NCBI GenBank assembly: GCA_019188255.1 | Contig: JAETXT010000001.1 | Location: 2,108,001-2,172,000, forward strand | DNA length: 64,000 nucleotides | Direction: 5' to 3' | Origin: Verticillium longisporum | Lineage: Eukaryota; Ascomycota; Sordariomycetes; Glomerellales; Plectosphaerellaceae | Part shown: piece by piece, positions 48,801 through 59,676 of the stretch | Layout: each line of letters opens with the position of its first letter | How positions within the stretch are numbered: position 1 is the stretch's first letter | Program-made: the position numbers and the translations under genes | The notes under the pieces: model-generated | What the model was told of the DNA's origin: nothing | Seen by the model: only the letters and a program-made list of their open reading frames with translations | Database searches by the model: none

Positions 48801-49061
48801 CTAGCATTCGTGCGCGCTTTCTGCCTAGCTCGGACTTCTGGCGACATGCGGAAGAGCGGCGATGTAGGCTGGACAGTCGTACGGGACGCTTCAAAGCAGG
48901 AGCTGGAACGTGCCAGGAATATTTGCTATAGCGATGGTGGTGATGGTGTCGACGAGAGTGATATTTTGTCAGGAGAAGAGACACGATACGTGCAAGTGTG
49001 GCGGAATTTTGGGACACGCGCTGAGCACGAGTTGGATGCCTTGTTCTTTGAGGGGGAATGA
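45876..49061 (+). CDS. Large coiled-coil protein, 1061 aa, unknown function
   Basis: I do not recognise this protein. It is one uninterrupted exon with intact frame. After an acidic/polar N-terminus, residues about 35-85 form a compact conserved-looking block (VRPFPSRDHRELRKRVWAKP, then DEKKRIIANYEADFHDFEK) rich in charged and aromatic residues. Heptad-rich helices cover much of about residues 215-880, with strong coiled-coil in the centre (for example LEDEVKQLSDDKRRLEAQM and ELEKLKTKKEGAASKASF). The C-terminal 180 residues change character, with Trp-rich WTVVRDASKQELERARN and AYWKYLSFQRQRAQAVSAL, suggesting a separate folded domain. It has no signal peptide or membrane segment. A structural or tethering role is possible, but nothing specific is supported. 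Confidence 0.85.
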   Translation: MADDHNTVEGDKSPPHSQQQSEHSEKKEDTVDYGKVRPFPSRDHRELRKRVWAKPIPMSDDEKKRIIANYEADFHDFEKDAEEAGILEEGGLNEGSWDVDEDNPHGIATKRVHFLRADLEASLSPEEKALARRQQLEQQTGEEVSDDGWFAIWSHETANDGMIERLRRWAAGRDSVPVAYFNAFIQKTYAATYDAITEEDRLRAQKLSMQIDYDARLEQDQKDYDTRVARSRADAMAAAEVALLTKMIQDTLEQILEESRLQDEPPSVAFAKAHAEASKALTDRTRAEEAVDETTNRHIPPNSQMMGEKDGHLRTAMNSLHAHLGSQPSNAASLYRLVDALLTSSGGRQESRQGLFDTQERLRQNADERAKNALRVQNLGFQHFIELEQQLHHATVTVAQVQKDLRDRDDERKNLWLVVHSMENSMMKQAVVSINKYRRLVAQRVRNNLSEQSHRLLTEANKLERSIYSFEQLSEVLQNTTLPPPADIATRITDELTRIASLFESAPDSIRSLASGLLDQEIEEESKSSERLAEADTQAKLQVLEDEVKQLSDDKRRLEAQMLSIKDTTDISALLDAQDADRRRADECQREAQELHSQLRESRLQGIATAREVQTRISAMQRSLNRAHAPSKVLERQAEQAREECRTAGLRAEIAEAKVKDLMATLQEVSGDCMKILPQSETETTSPTATATAAEVSDDKCTRENHRGQIERLTSELEKLKTKKEGAASKASFAARRELENELRIKTLDVERAKAELIEVRESMAVQVLAGVDERTSGIWKELVASRIAANMSNDEVGEEVRSALERSLDAHKVFNTKLLDSNCELRRLLSEHNQAYARLQLARSGEALSGEDFRGKLVELQQEVAAILGRGEDDVEAPATTTWGQGQRQSVMRIQQVFAGRPSAEEAAAGLMSRPQIEAYWKYLSFQRQRAQAVSALRHADWHGAQARLDKLDKWFEGAGPWHQFYRESEIQGSLAFVRAFCLARTSGDMRKSGDVGWTVVRDASKQELERARNICYSDGGDGVDESDILSGEETRYVQVWRNFGTRAEHELDALFFEGE

Positions 49062-50310
49062 TGGGAATGAAGGGGCCGAGGGCGATGAATAGGAAGGAGA
49101 ATTACTGCTTGGAAGAACGAATGCTCGAAAATCAGCTTAAGGACTGTGCCGTTGTTGAGATGAGGTCGTAGACAGCGGGGTAGGAACCATGGATTGTGCC
49201 TCTCGAGCCTAGGGAGGCAGGCACCACCTGTGCAGTACAGGCATACGGAAGGCGGGCACCTGCCCACTCACGATGATGCCCCTTTCCCCTCGTCTCCCTC
49301 GATTCTTTCCCTTGGCTTCAACTTTGCTGTGCCTTCTCTGTTCGATCGATGCCACCACTGCTACCTATGTTGAGCAGTCGCATCCGCTCGGTCCGAGCGT
49401 TGTTGTTACTACTGCTGCCTGCTGGGCAGCCTTCCAAGTGGGCAAACCATCGCCAAGGTACCACCGAAGGTAGCTGCAACTGTGGACAACGGCTGCTTTT
49501 TGAGTTGACCCATTTAATTTTGCAATGGCTAGGTACTCACAATTGTCACTGCTATCGGCTGAGCAACTGTCTGGCCTTCCTCAGTTATTCTCCCGGTGAG
49601 ATACCAGTACCTGAGGTAGGTAGGTACCTACCCACCTGGCATCTCAAGATAAGATTCTACAGTAGTCCCTCGCTAGCTGCATTGACATGATGACATGGGA
49701 CGAAGACAAGGGAGCATTGACGATTCTCGTGTCTAACCTGTCTAACGGCTTGGCACAGACAAGGGTCTCCTATCCACACACGACCAACAGCCATCAACAG
49801 GCGCTTCACAGCCAGACACCTCCGTCGAACGAAATATCGAGTCCCGAGAGTTTGGTACGGGGAGCAGATGATTCATTTTATTGCTGCAACATCTGCAGCA
49901 CGCTTCGCTTCGTTTCTTGCGCGGCAACTCCGCCCACTCCATCTGGCTTACAGTAGCCCGTTCTGGTCCTTTCTCCTCGACGCTCATCGTCCGACTTCTC
50001 ACGCCCATGGACTCCTGAAATCAGAGTAGCATGGTCACATCCCAGAAGGGCCCAACATGTGCCCTGCACCTCATTTTCCTATGAGAGGCTCGCCTCCCGC
50101 AGCACCAGTGTCGGCTTGGCGAGCTGCTGGATAACTGCCCTCTGCCAGTCGCCGTTTGCTCGGTGGAGGACCATCCCCCCCCCACCTTGACGCAAGACGG
50201 AGCAAAGACCGAGTACTCTTCTCGCTGACTTGGCGATTTTCTCTCCCCTCCACTCTTTTTCTTCCACCCAGCGCCCCTGGAGATAGCGGCCTCAAGCACC
50301 AACAACCACC
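49062..50310. other. Intergenic
   Basis: A GGTAGGTAGGTACCTACC array lies at about 49613-49634. An open frame at 49273-49473 begins with a hydrophobic stretch, but its codon use is not coding-like. No gene supported. Confidence 0.55.
49613..49634. repeat. GGTAGGTACCTACC array
   Basis: A near-perfect palindrome, GAGGTAGGTAGGTACCTACCC, intergenic and similar to the other arrays of the window. Confidence 0.85.
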
Positions 50311-52111
50311 ATGAAGGTGCCCTTTCTTCAACAGCAGGCTCAACTCGAGAAAGGCCATTCTCGAACCACCTCGCAACCCGGGTCCTTCCCGTTTATCACG
50401 GATCTCAAGGCAAAGCTGCTGCCCCTGACCCAACACAGCTACAGCATACCGAACCCTCTGGCGAGAGCCCTCAAGCTCGTCGCCGCCGTCCTCGTCTTCG
50501 TGGTCTTGTGCTTGAACCTACCTTCGAGGCAACCCTACGCGACAGACTTGGTCCTTGAGACGGCCGACCTGCGTAATGGCGCCCTTGTCTCTGTCAAGCC
50601 GGTCAGGCCGTCACATGCCGCTGACGACCTGGCCAAGTCCGTCAACGAAAGTACCCGCGACGCCCCCCTACTACGACCCACGTCATGAACTGCAACACCG
50701 ACGTGGGCAGGCTCCGCGAAATCGGGGCCGCCCACGATCTCGGGGACCAGATCGAGTACCTCAAGCACTACGTTCGCTTCACGCGCAAACCCATCGAGCG
50801 GCGGTCCTATACCATGCTGCAACAGAGCCTGCTGCCCGACAGTGGCGAAGTAGGCCAGAGCTTCCGCACGCTACGACTTTCCGAGAGCAACGTCCACGAG
50901 GCTGAATGTCGCAAGCCTCTCGACCTTGAGGTTCCCCAGTCACCCTTCCCCGCCAATGTCGATCTCTCCGACTACATCTTCGCCCTCACCACGACTTTCA
51001 AGCGCCTCAAGCACCCCAAAACGATCGAAGAGTGGGCCTACTGGCTGACAGATGGCAACGGCAGGACGAACGGCGGCAAACTCCTCGTTCGGCTCACCGA
51101 CGCCTCCGACGTGGAGCTCAGAGATGTGACCCAGCGCCTCGCTGATGTGGGCATCGACGCCGAAGTGAGCGCTTGCGACAGTCGCATAGAGAAGGAGATG
51201 CCGTGCGCTATGTCGGCCTGGTCCCTCTGCTATATTCCCACAAGATATCGTCCACGAAACAGTGGTTCGTCTTGTGCGACGCCGATACCTTCTTCTCAGC
51301 CATGAACAGCCTCGTTGCGAAATTCAAACAGTACGACCCCACAATGCCGCTCTACATCGGAACCTTGTCCGAGGATGCCGGCGCCGTCAAGCTCCATGGT
51401 TCCCAGGCCTTTGGCGGCGGCGGCGTCTTCCTCAGCCGGCCTCTGGCCAAGATTATATCAAGTGTCCATGATACGTGCAATACGCGGGTCAAATTGAAGG
51501 AGTCCAACTCGGGCTGGGGTCCTCAGGGAGATATCCTTCTCCGCAAGTGCATCTATGAGAATACCGACGTGCGCTTGACTCAACTCGATGACCTCTGGCA
51601 GCTCGATCTCTCGGGAGACGCGGCAGGCTTTTATGAGGGCGGTCTCAAACCCTTCAGTATCCATCATTTCAAGGGACACAAGAAGTGGTGGCACGCCTCG
51701 TTCCCGCTCAATACGACCAAGATTGCCCGCACTTGCGGCGAGGACTGCTCGTACCAACGTTTCGTCACCGCCGATAACTTCATCATCTCCAACGGCTACA
51801 GCATCGCGCAGTATCCCGAAGGCATCGACTTCGACCTCAACCAGATCGAGGGCACATTCCGCTCAGACATCAAAGTAGACGGAAAGAAAAACGGGTGGGG
51901 CTTTGACTACACCTTCGGCCCCCAGCGACCGCCACTCAGCAATACGGGTAAAAAGATGGCCTGGGACATTTACGATTCGCAGTACCTTGAGGACGGGTCC
52001 GTCTCACAGGTCTATGTCCGGAAGAAGGACGACGAGCGATGGACGACGAAGGACGGAAAGCCCATGAAAGCCCTTGATGGTATCATTGAGCTTATATGGA
52101 TCCCAGCATGA
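50311..52111 (+). CDS. GT31/Fringe-like glycosyltransferase, frame broken
   Basis: A type II Golgi-type membrane glycosyltransferase. Single exon, about 600 residues after frame repair. A basic cytoplasmic tail of about 55 residues is followed by one membrane anchor (ALKLVAAVLVFVVLCLNL) and a stem. The catalytic domain has the Fringe-like KQWFVLCDADTFF, where the DxD motif binds nucleotide-sugar and metal, then QAFGGGGVFLSRPLA and SGWGPQGDILLRKCIYEN, as in the family. Conserved residues follow in HHFKGHKKWWHASFP. The acceptor is unknown. Two breaks: the C-run at 50663-50668 lacks one C, and one base (probably A) is missing near 51189-51195. The frame is otherwise continuous to the stop at 52111. 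Confidence 0.87.
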
Positions 52112-52986
52112 AGTTGGGAAATGGGAGAAAAGTGAATACCTGCAGCTGAATCATCTGCGGAAAGAAGAACAAATGAGTAAAAAGACAAAAGGGGGGACCG
52201 GGTGCCGAGGCCACAGCGCTTTCACCATCGCGCTGCTGGGTACAGGATACGAGGAATGCGGGTTGACCAAACCTTCGGACATCAGGCGAGCACAAGTTCG
52301 TGTCGTTCACCTCTCATGCGCATGCAATCCCCCTTGAGTGATGCGTTTATACGCGATGAGGTGATTGATGGTGGATGGGCTGTTTCCTGCGGTTTGGGTG
52401 TTAAATCATTTTACCTACGTCGATGCACCTCATCCCACGTATTCTGCCTCACCTCGCATTAGGGTAGTGAAAAGGAGCTCATAAAACGAGGGCCGCTGCT
52501 GCCCCCCTGCTGAACAGACCTTAACTGTGAGAGGCTACATGTACAATCCAGGCCGGCGAAATATCGTCTTGGCTTTTCGCGAATCGGGGCTGCGGCACAG
52601 CTTCGTGACCGCTCATCTGCTGCGCCCAAGATACAAATTGAGGGTGCTGCCCCGTGCACTCGCATCAGATAATCGAGTCGATTGCCTGTATCATGCAAGG
52701 GTGCTTAAAATTCCCTACACCTCACAGCCTCGAAGCGGGTTTTCCGCCGACATTAGCAGATGGCAAGGGTCGAGCGACCACCAGGAGACGACAGGCTGCA
52801 GGCTGCGGACTGCAGACTGCAGATGAAGAATGCGTGCGAACTGCATCCCCAAAAAGGGGGTTCTGCAGTTCGTTCGCTGCACTGGATTTGCATATAGTCT
52901 GCCCAGGTTCGCCGATGTCGCAATTCCTTCTGCTCACCCAATAGTCCGGTGCTCATCAGTCGTCAATTCCATCGAGAGCAGCAACA
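52112..52986. other. Intergenic
   Basis: Holds a short GGCTGCAGGCTGCGGACTGCAG repeat at about 52794-52825. No gene supported. Confidence 0.55.
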
Positions 52987-54759
52987 ATGCCGAGTCCGCG
53001 GGCGAATATGACGGTCGGCGCCTTACTGGCCCTGGGCGGTGCGGGCGTGGCGTCCAGGAGCTGCGTGTCCCGTTGCGTGAGCACGATCTTGATCTCCGGC
53101 CAGGAGATCGATCGCGGTGATTAGGATGATTGCTAACCTTGCGTGGCTTGTAGTGCTTGGATTTGAAGAACGCCCCTAGTCTCGAGGGTAAGGTCTACTT
53201 TCCCGACTCCGAGGCATACGAGGCTCGTCTCCAGACGTACTGGTCTGTCTCAGCGGCCCTCGAACCGTGGTGTATGGTGCAGCCGTCGACGGCCGAAGAA
53301 GTCTCGGTAGCGATCAGGACGATCGTGGCAGGTGACTGCCCCTTTGGCATCCGAGGTGGCGGACACGGCGCGCACGCGCTCTCCAATGGCGTCGAGCACG
53401 GCATCACGATCGACTTTGGTACGTTGAAGCTGCCCGTTTATCTTGACCACAAGTACCGTGTCTTCGAGAGGAGTCTTTCTGATCGATTCGGTTGTCATCA
53501 GGCCAGATGAACGGCACGACCTGGAATCCCGAAACCAGACTTGCATCAGTCCAGCCCGGAAGTCATTGGCAGACCGTGTACGATGAGCTTGCACCCTACG
53601 GCGTTGCAGTGACGGGCGGCCGAGCGGGCACCGTGGGCACCGGCGGTTTCATCAGCGGCGGCGGCAATTCTTTCCACTCGGCGTCGCATGGCATGGGTTG
53701 CGACACGGTGGCCAACTTTGAGGTTGTGCTCGCGGACGGCTCCATTGTCAACGCCAACGCGACCAGCAACCCGGACCTCTGGCAGGCGCTCAAGGGCAGC
53801 AGCGGGAACCTGGGGCTCATCACACGCTTCGATATGTACCCGATCGAGTTCCCGGATCCTGAGCGGCCGGTGGTCTGGGGCGGCAACCTGTACTACGACC
53901 TCAAGTCGGGCCCGGCCCTCGTCGACGCGCTGGTGCAGTTTACCGACAATGTGCACAAGGACGAGAACAGCTCGTCAATTGTGTACTGGGCACACCTACC
54001 CCAGATTCTCGGAGGCACCATCCTCAATGCTGCTGTGGAGAACACGCTGGGTGGGGTCAAGCCGGCAGCGTTCGAGGTGTATTACGACGTCGAGGGTCTT
54101 TACGACGACACGACCAAGGTTGATACGCTCTCCGCGGTGACCAACGCATTGGGGGCTGGACAGCCGGCAGGGTTCCGGTAAGTGGCGAGGTGGCCTGCCG
54201 TTGGAGGTCTCGAGAGAGTCGAGACGATGTGTTGGCTGACACGTGTACCAGAAATGCCTGGTTCACAGCATCCTTCAAGAACGACGCACGACCGATGAAC
54301 TACGCCGCGGAGAAGTTCCACGAGCTGAATGCAGCGATCGAGAAGATAGCGCCGGCGTCGGTATCGAACTTCAACACGCTGTGCATGCTGCAGCCGATCA
54401 CCAAATCCATCGTCGACAAGGGCGTCGCCAATGGAGGCAACATTCTGGGGTTGGAGAGCTACGTCGACGAGGGCAATGGCATCATGTTCCTCGTGACGCT
54501 GGCGATCAACGGGGCGGAAGCCGAGGCGCTGGCGTTGCCCTTGGTGGCAGCCTACCTCGAGGACATTGACGCGTACTCCGAGTCGTTGGGGTTGAAATGG
54601 GACTGGAAGTACCTCAACTATGCTCACAGCAGCCAGGAAGTCATCGAGACATTTGGCAAGGAGGCCGTCGAGAAGCTGCAGCGTGCATCTGCGAAGTACG
54701 ATCCGCAAGGTGTGTTCCAGAAGCTGCGTGTGTCGGGCTTTAAGATCCCGTCGAAGTAG
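52987..54759 (+). CDS. Secreted FAD-linked oxidoreductase (PCMH/BBE-like)
   Basis: Flavoprotein oxidase of the vanillyl-alcohol/berberine-bridge superfamily; substrate unknown. Four exons: 52987-53076, 53154-53418, 53502-54177 and 54252-54759, 512 residues, intact frame. The N-terminus (MTVGALLALGGAGVAS) reads as a signal peptide, followed by SRSCVSRCC and LEGKVYFPDSEAYE, typical for fungal secreted members. The FAD-binding domain has FGIRGGGHGAHALSNGV; its His is the usual flavin-linking position. It continues through PGSHWQTVYDEL and GGRAGTVGTGGFISGGGNSF. The BBE C-terminus ends KYDPQGVFQKLRVSGFK. Many such genes sit in secondary-metabolite clusters, but no backbone enzyme is present nearby. 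Start chosen at the ATG that begins exon 1; the second ATG 7 codons later would also give a signal peptide. Confidence 0.92.
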
Positions 54760-57663
54760 TAGCGACAGACTTGTGTCGTGTCTATGGAGGGGCAAGAGCG
54801 AAGACGCGCGCAGGTAGCTGATATGCCACTTGGCTTTGGTGGTTGGCCCAAACGGCAGGCGTCTCCCTTTGCTGGCAAAGTACCTGAGGTACTGTAGGTA
54901 CCTAGGTACCTAGGCACGACCTGGACGTGGCCGCCGCTCTGAGCTTGGGAGGGAAAACAAACAAACAAACACACTCCACAGATTCACCTAGTCGCTGTCG
55001 TTTCCCGTGGCCTGATCTGTGACGTGAATGTGTCTGGGTTCGCCACACACTGACGCTCGTCCGTAATTGCCTCCGAAACCGATGCGATTACTGGCGACGT
55101 TGATGTTGTTGGTGGTATTCGCCTGGGGCTTCCAGCGGTCACCTGATGCCAGGTGGCCTGTGCCCTGGCACCTCCCTCCTATAGCTTAGTTCCAGGCACC
55201 CTCCTGCCCTAGAGAATAGCTTCCCAATACACACTCCTTTCTCCTCCTTAGACCTCCAACAGATGTAAGCCACGATAAGGCGCGCAACATCTACAAGAAG
55301 AAACAAAAATGCAGGTACGGATGCGGGGTAACAGCTACATCCCGCCATGCCCAAAATGTGCTCCAAGACATGTATGTGTCTTGCCTCAGATCTTGTGTTG
55401 CCCCTCAGGTGTCCGCTGGGACGTCGAGAGGCCGCCGAGAATTATTCGGCGGAAGGGCTTCTTCCATGTGAGATGTTGACCTTGTCGTCACGCAAGTCTG
55501 GCCCTTGCTCTCCCTCTGGTCATGTCTCCAACCCAGTTTCCACGTCCGAGTTGGGCATGCAAGCATGTCAATCGAGCCGACCGGTGCAACTCTTCACCCA
55601 ATCTCCACACGCATCTTACTTGACGGCGATGCTCCGAATATTTGCTGCACTGCCGCGCCTAACGCCGGGCCACAGACTTGAAGCCCCAGCAGTTCTTCAA
55701 ACATTAATCATGTCGGTCGCCATGGCTTCTCCTCCCACGATAAACCTCATTGGTCCTCTGCGTCACGTCACCTACGCCTCCCACGACCAACAGTTTATGC
55801 GTTTCAGAGTCGTTCTCCCACACTACGATTGCCCTCCCCGCGCCAGCGCGGATTGATAGTTGTCCCGCGCTCGGCATGCGGCCCACGAGTTGAGTCTCTT
55901 GGTCATTGCGAATCCTCTGGCCCTCATATCAGATCTCGGCCGACCAGGGCCAGCCCATGCAACGCGATCTGCGTCCACGGCACCTTTAGATCCTGGACGG
56001 CCCTTCTTCGTCGTGCTAGGCATGGATGGCGACGACATGGGCAGTCCGGTGTCATGAACCTGAGCAGTCAAACTGATGACCCATGTCGGTTGTGAGTTGG
56101 GGGTTTTTTTTTTCTTCGTTTGGATTGCAACGCCAGTTACTGCCATCCCTTCGTTGCCACCATCGCGGCTGCTTTGTGGGGAAGAGCCAAGGTTGAACCC
56201 GCATGGATGTTCGGTACTGCTTCCCCAGCTTTCCTGAACACGGCTGGTTATCTTTAATTTACCCATAGTATTCAGCAACCCCCGGCAGCGCACCCTACCA
56301 AGCAACCACCCATCCATCGGCCGCCGTGACGAGAACCGATCACGCTGCTTTGTCAAGCTGAGCAAGCAGAGACTCGGCCCGTTCGAGCAGTCGTATCGTA
56401 CTCCTTGCTCCGTACCCATCACCACGCGGACACGCAACCCGACCTCAAACATGGCTCTGCCGCTCCCGTCCTCAACTTTGACCCGTCACTACGAGTCAGC
56501 GTGCCACAAACCCCAGGCTTGACCCGCGGCGGGCCGCGAGCTTGATTGGACGCCGTGCGGTTACTGGCAGATGACGACGTGCCTTTCATATGCCCATCGG
56601 TAGTGCACAGCCTGCTCCTCGCCTTGGTGCAGTCATCCGTCGAGTTTCGACCATGCGAGAGTGTCTCTTGACATTTCGACACGGTCGACTCTCTTGTCAG
56701 CAAGAAAGCTTCACTCTTGCAGCGGAAACAGGCCCTCCTGGACCCAGAACGGCAATTGTTGAGGAAAACATGTGCCCTCGCCGCATGTGTTACTGTGTGA
56801 AGAAAATTCATGACCACGTACATCGGGTCGGGAGACGAGGGCCGATATCGACATCCACGAGGCAGAGAGACGCCATGAGCATCAGCTGCGGCGCGATGGC
56901 AAGACAGCAACGAGTATTGCAAGAGATGAACCAACTCGATCACGTCGGCACATATCAAACATGCTGACTCGACCTGGTGTAAGTGGGATGGCTTCGTGAT
57001 ACCCTGAATGAGCTGCAACTGGTGCGTTGCGATGCACGGGATCTGCTTTCTGAATCGGCTTACACAAAAGAACAAGCCACAGGCACCCTGCCTGCTGGCC
57101 GTGAGAAATAAATGACCAAGGCCATGTCGCATCCTCTTGTCTGGGTCGGTCGGAATTCCGGGAAACATGAACCAACCTCCTATGTGGCTGGCCCCGTCGC
57201 GCGCAGCAGCCGAGGCCATTTTCGACAGACCGGATGGAACTTGCTGCTGCTGCTGCTGGCCACTCTTCCCTGCCCAAGGGTACCTTCTCAAGCCGGCAGC
57301 TGCCCTACTACTTCTCGCATTCTATACTGCCTACCTCCTGTACCTCCCTAGGTACCTGGACACGATGGCTTGCCGATGCTTGTCGATACTTGCTTGTCGG
57401 CCATGCGAGGTCATAAGGACAAGTTTAAAACCCTAGCCTCCCACCTTTGAGCCTTCAAAATGCACTCTCATTCCGAATGCTAAGTGCTCGCTGCTTCTTT
57501 ACCAAAGCCCAGGCCTGGCCCGTTCACGAGCTCATAGTCCTATACGCTTCCCAAGACAACACTCTTCATCCCCTGCCTTCACCTTTCGCAGCTCAGCATC
57601 TATCTATAGCTCCCTGTCATCAACTATCTTCACCGGAAGCTGAAATTCGTATACAGCTCCGAC
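54760..57663. other. Long intergenic region (2.9 kb), no gene supported
   Basis: A TACCTGAGGTACTGTAGGTACCTAGG array lies at about 54880-54917. A weaker GTACCTCCCTAGGTACC lies at about 57340-57358. The 290-codon minus-strand frame at 56419-57291 contains a CAG run and shows no recognisable domain or coding bias. Confidence 0.55.
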
Positions 57664-59676
57664 ATGGCAGGCCACGGAGCGGCCAGTGGCCCGTCCCAAG
57701 TACCTGAACTATTTGCGGCTCGCTTGGCTCTAAACAAACTTGCCGTCACTTACTTTGCCGCCGCTTTGGTGTCCCTCATGGCTATATTCATCGGCTTTCA
57801 CTTCACTCGCGTATTGGCTCACAAGTCGGGTCTTGCGCCTCGGCTCTCTATCCTCGCCACCCCCTTTCTTATCGCCTCAAGGTACGTGTCTCTCCTTTCC
57901 TGCTGAGCTGGAATGGGAAGCAACATGTCTGACGAATGCCTTTGATCTAGAATCCTCCGAAGAAGGCTCCTCGCCAAAGCTCCATTCTTACCTTCCGTCG
58001 GCCATGCTGGACTTGCCTTGATCTATGTGGCACTCAATATTGTCCTGACATTTAAACCCCTGATGAATCACCCTGCCTTGGCACTCCTATCCAATATTGC
58101 CTCGCGGACGGGATGGTATGTGAAGCCTACCCCACCGCCCACCACGACCCTACCTGACCTGACGTTTTAGGCTTGCACTCGCCAACATTTGCCTTGCTGT
58201 CTTTCTCGGTCTCAAGAATACGCCTCTAGGGTATCTGACGACCTGGTCCTACGAAAGACTGAATGTCATTCATCAGATTGTAGGTTACACCGCCATGGCT
58301 ATGACAGCTGTGCATGGCATCGCCTACTCGGTCTACTTTATTCAGCGAGGAAACATGGCGCGACTCCGGGTCCAAGAGGAGATTTATGGCATAGTCGCAG
58401 GCTTCACCATGCTGACACTTGTCATCGTTGGCTTCACTATTCGACGGTGGTACTACGAGCTGTTCTACCTCGTGCATGTCTCCTTCTTTGTCGTCACCAT
58501 GGTTTTTATTGGTCTTCACCAGCCTGAGACGCACAAACATGTTCTCATCGCCACAGGCGTCGGCGCCGGCATGTGGGCGCTCGACCGTCTTCTCCGCATT
58601 CTCAGGGTCAGTCTTTACAGTTTCAACAACCAGGCCACCATACATCCGCTGCCGCACGGAGGCACCCGCATTGTGCTACGGAAGCCTCCTATTGGTGCGA
58701 GGTCTGGCGAGCACTGCTTCCTGTGGGTTCCCAGCATCAGGTCAATCGAGATGCACCCATTCACGATTGCGGCGGCAGACCCCCTGGAGTTTGTCGTGGC
58801 TTCCTATGACGGCTTCACCCGTGACCTTCACAAGTACGCCATCCAAAACCCGGGTGCCAGTCTCAAGGCCTCTGTTGAAGGATCCTACGGCACTTTTCCC
58901 GACCCTACTTCCTATGACAAAGTGGTCTTGATAGCAGGTGGGAGCGGGGCAAGCTTCACCGTCGGCATGGCACTCAATATGATCAAGCACGCCAACGCTG
59001 GCTCTCGACAGAGCGTTGTGTTCATCTGGATGGTAAAAGACAATGGTGAGTCAAACTAGACAAACTCCTGTTGATGCGGAAAGGACTGACGTGCTATACC
59101 AGCGCATCTGGAATGGTTCTCTGACCATCTTGCCACGATACGCCAGAGTCTCAACTCATTTATCTCCTTGTACGTGACCAGATCATCAAGGCACGAGACA
59201 GGGGCTGTCAATGACAATGCCCTTGCATCCGCCACAACCGTGTACCGCAACCGTGCAGCGACATTTTCGTCCTCGGACAGCTCCCTGACACCCCTGTCGA
59301 CGACGAGAAGAGGCTTGCCGAGGACAGGCCGGGCCGCATCTTGACACGTCACATCTCCGACCCCGAAAAGTCGGAGCACGACTTGGAGCTGGAATCGCCC
59401 ACGTCCCCTTGCGACACATCCGCTGCCGGCGTACCTCGATCACACCAGCAGTCTACCAGCGAGTTACACATCCACGGAATTCCCATTACATACGCGCGGC
59501 CTGACGTCTCGGCTTTGATCAACCATGCCATTGCGCAGACGCCTAGCAGCCAACGGGTGCTGGTTATGGGCTGCGGCCCGGAGGGGCTGATGACGCAGGT
59601 GCGCAATACAACAGCCGAGTCAGTCAGGAGAAAGGGTCCTGCGGTAGAGCTTCACTGCGAGCAATTTGGATGGTGA
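57664..59676 (+). CDS. Ferric reductase (FRE family, NADPH-dependent)
   Basis: Plasma-membrane metalloreductase that reduces Fe(III)/Cu(II) for uptake, using cytosolic NADPH, FAD and two haem b groups. Exons: 57664-57881, 57951-58115, 58171-59045 and 59103-59676, about 610 residues after frame repair. The haem ligand His pairs sit in LNVIHQIVGYTAMAMTAVHG and FYLVHVSFFVVTMVFIGLH. The FAD-binding motif is MHPFTIAAA. The NAD(P)-binding motif is VLIAGGSGASFTVG and, near the end, VLVMGCGPEGLM. The ending VELHCEQFGW is the usual FRE terminus. One frame break lies between about 59200 and 59245, inside the variable loop of the NADPH domain; one added base joins it to the frame with DIFVLGQLPDTP. An unmarked intron there is an alternative. 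No FTR1 or multicopper oxidase partner is nearby. Confidence 0.93.

Noticed and set aside
56419..57291. 290-codon minus-strand frame
   Set aside because: No recognisable motif and no codon bias like the true genes; long by chance or a decayed sequence, but not supportable as a gene.
52987..59676. A secondary-metabolite or iron-uptake gene cluster
   Set aside because: The FAD oxidase and ferric reductase lie near each other, but no polyketide or peptide synthase, siderophore gene, permease or multicopper oxidase accompanies them.
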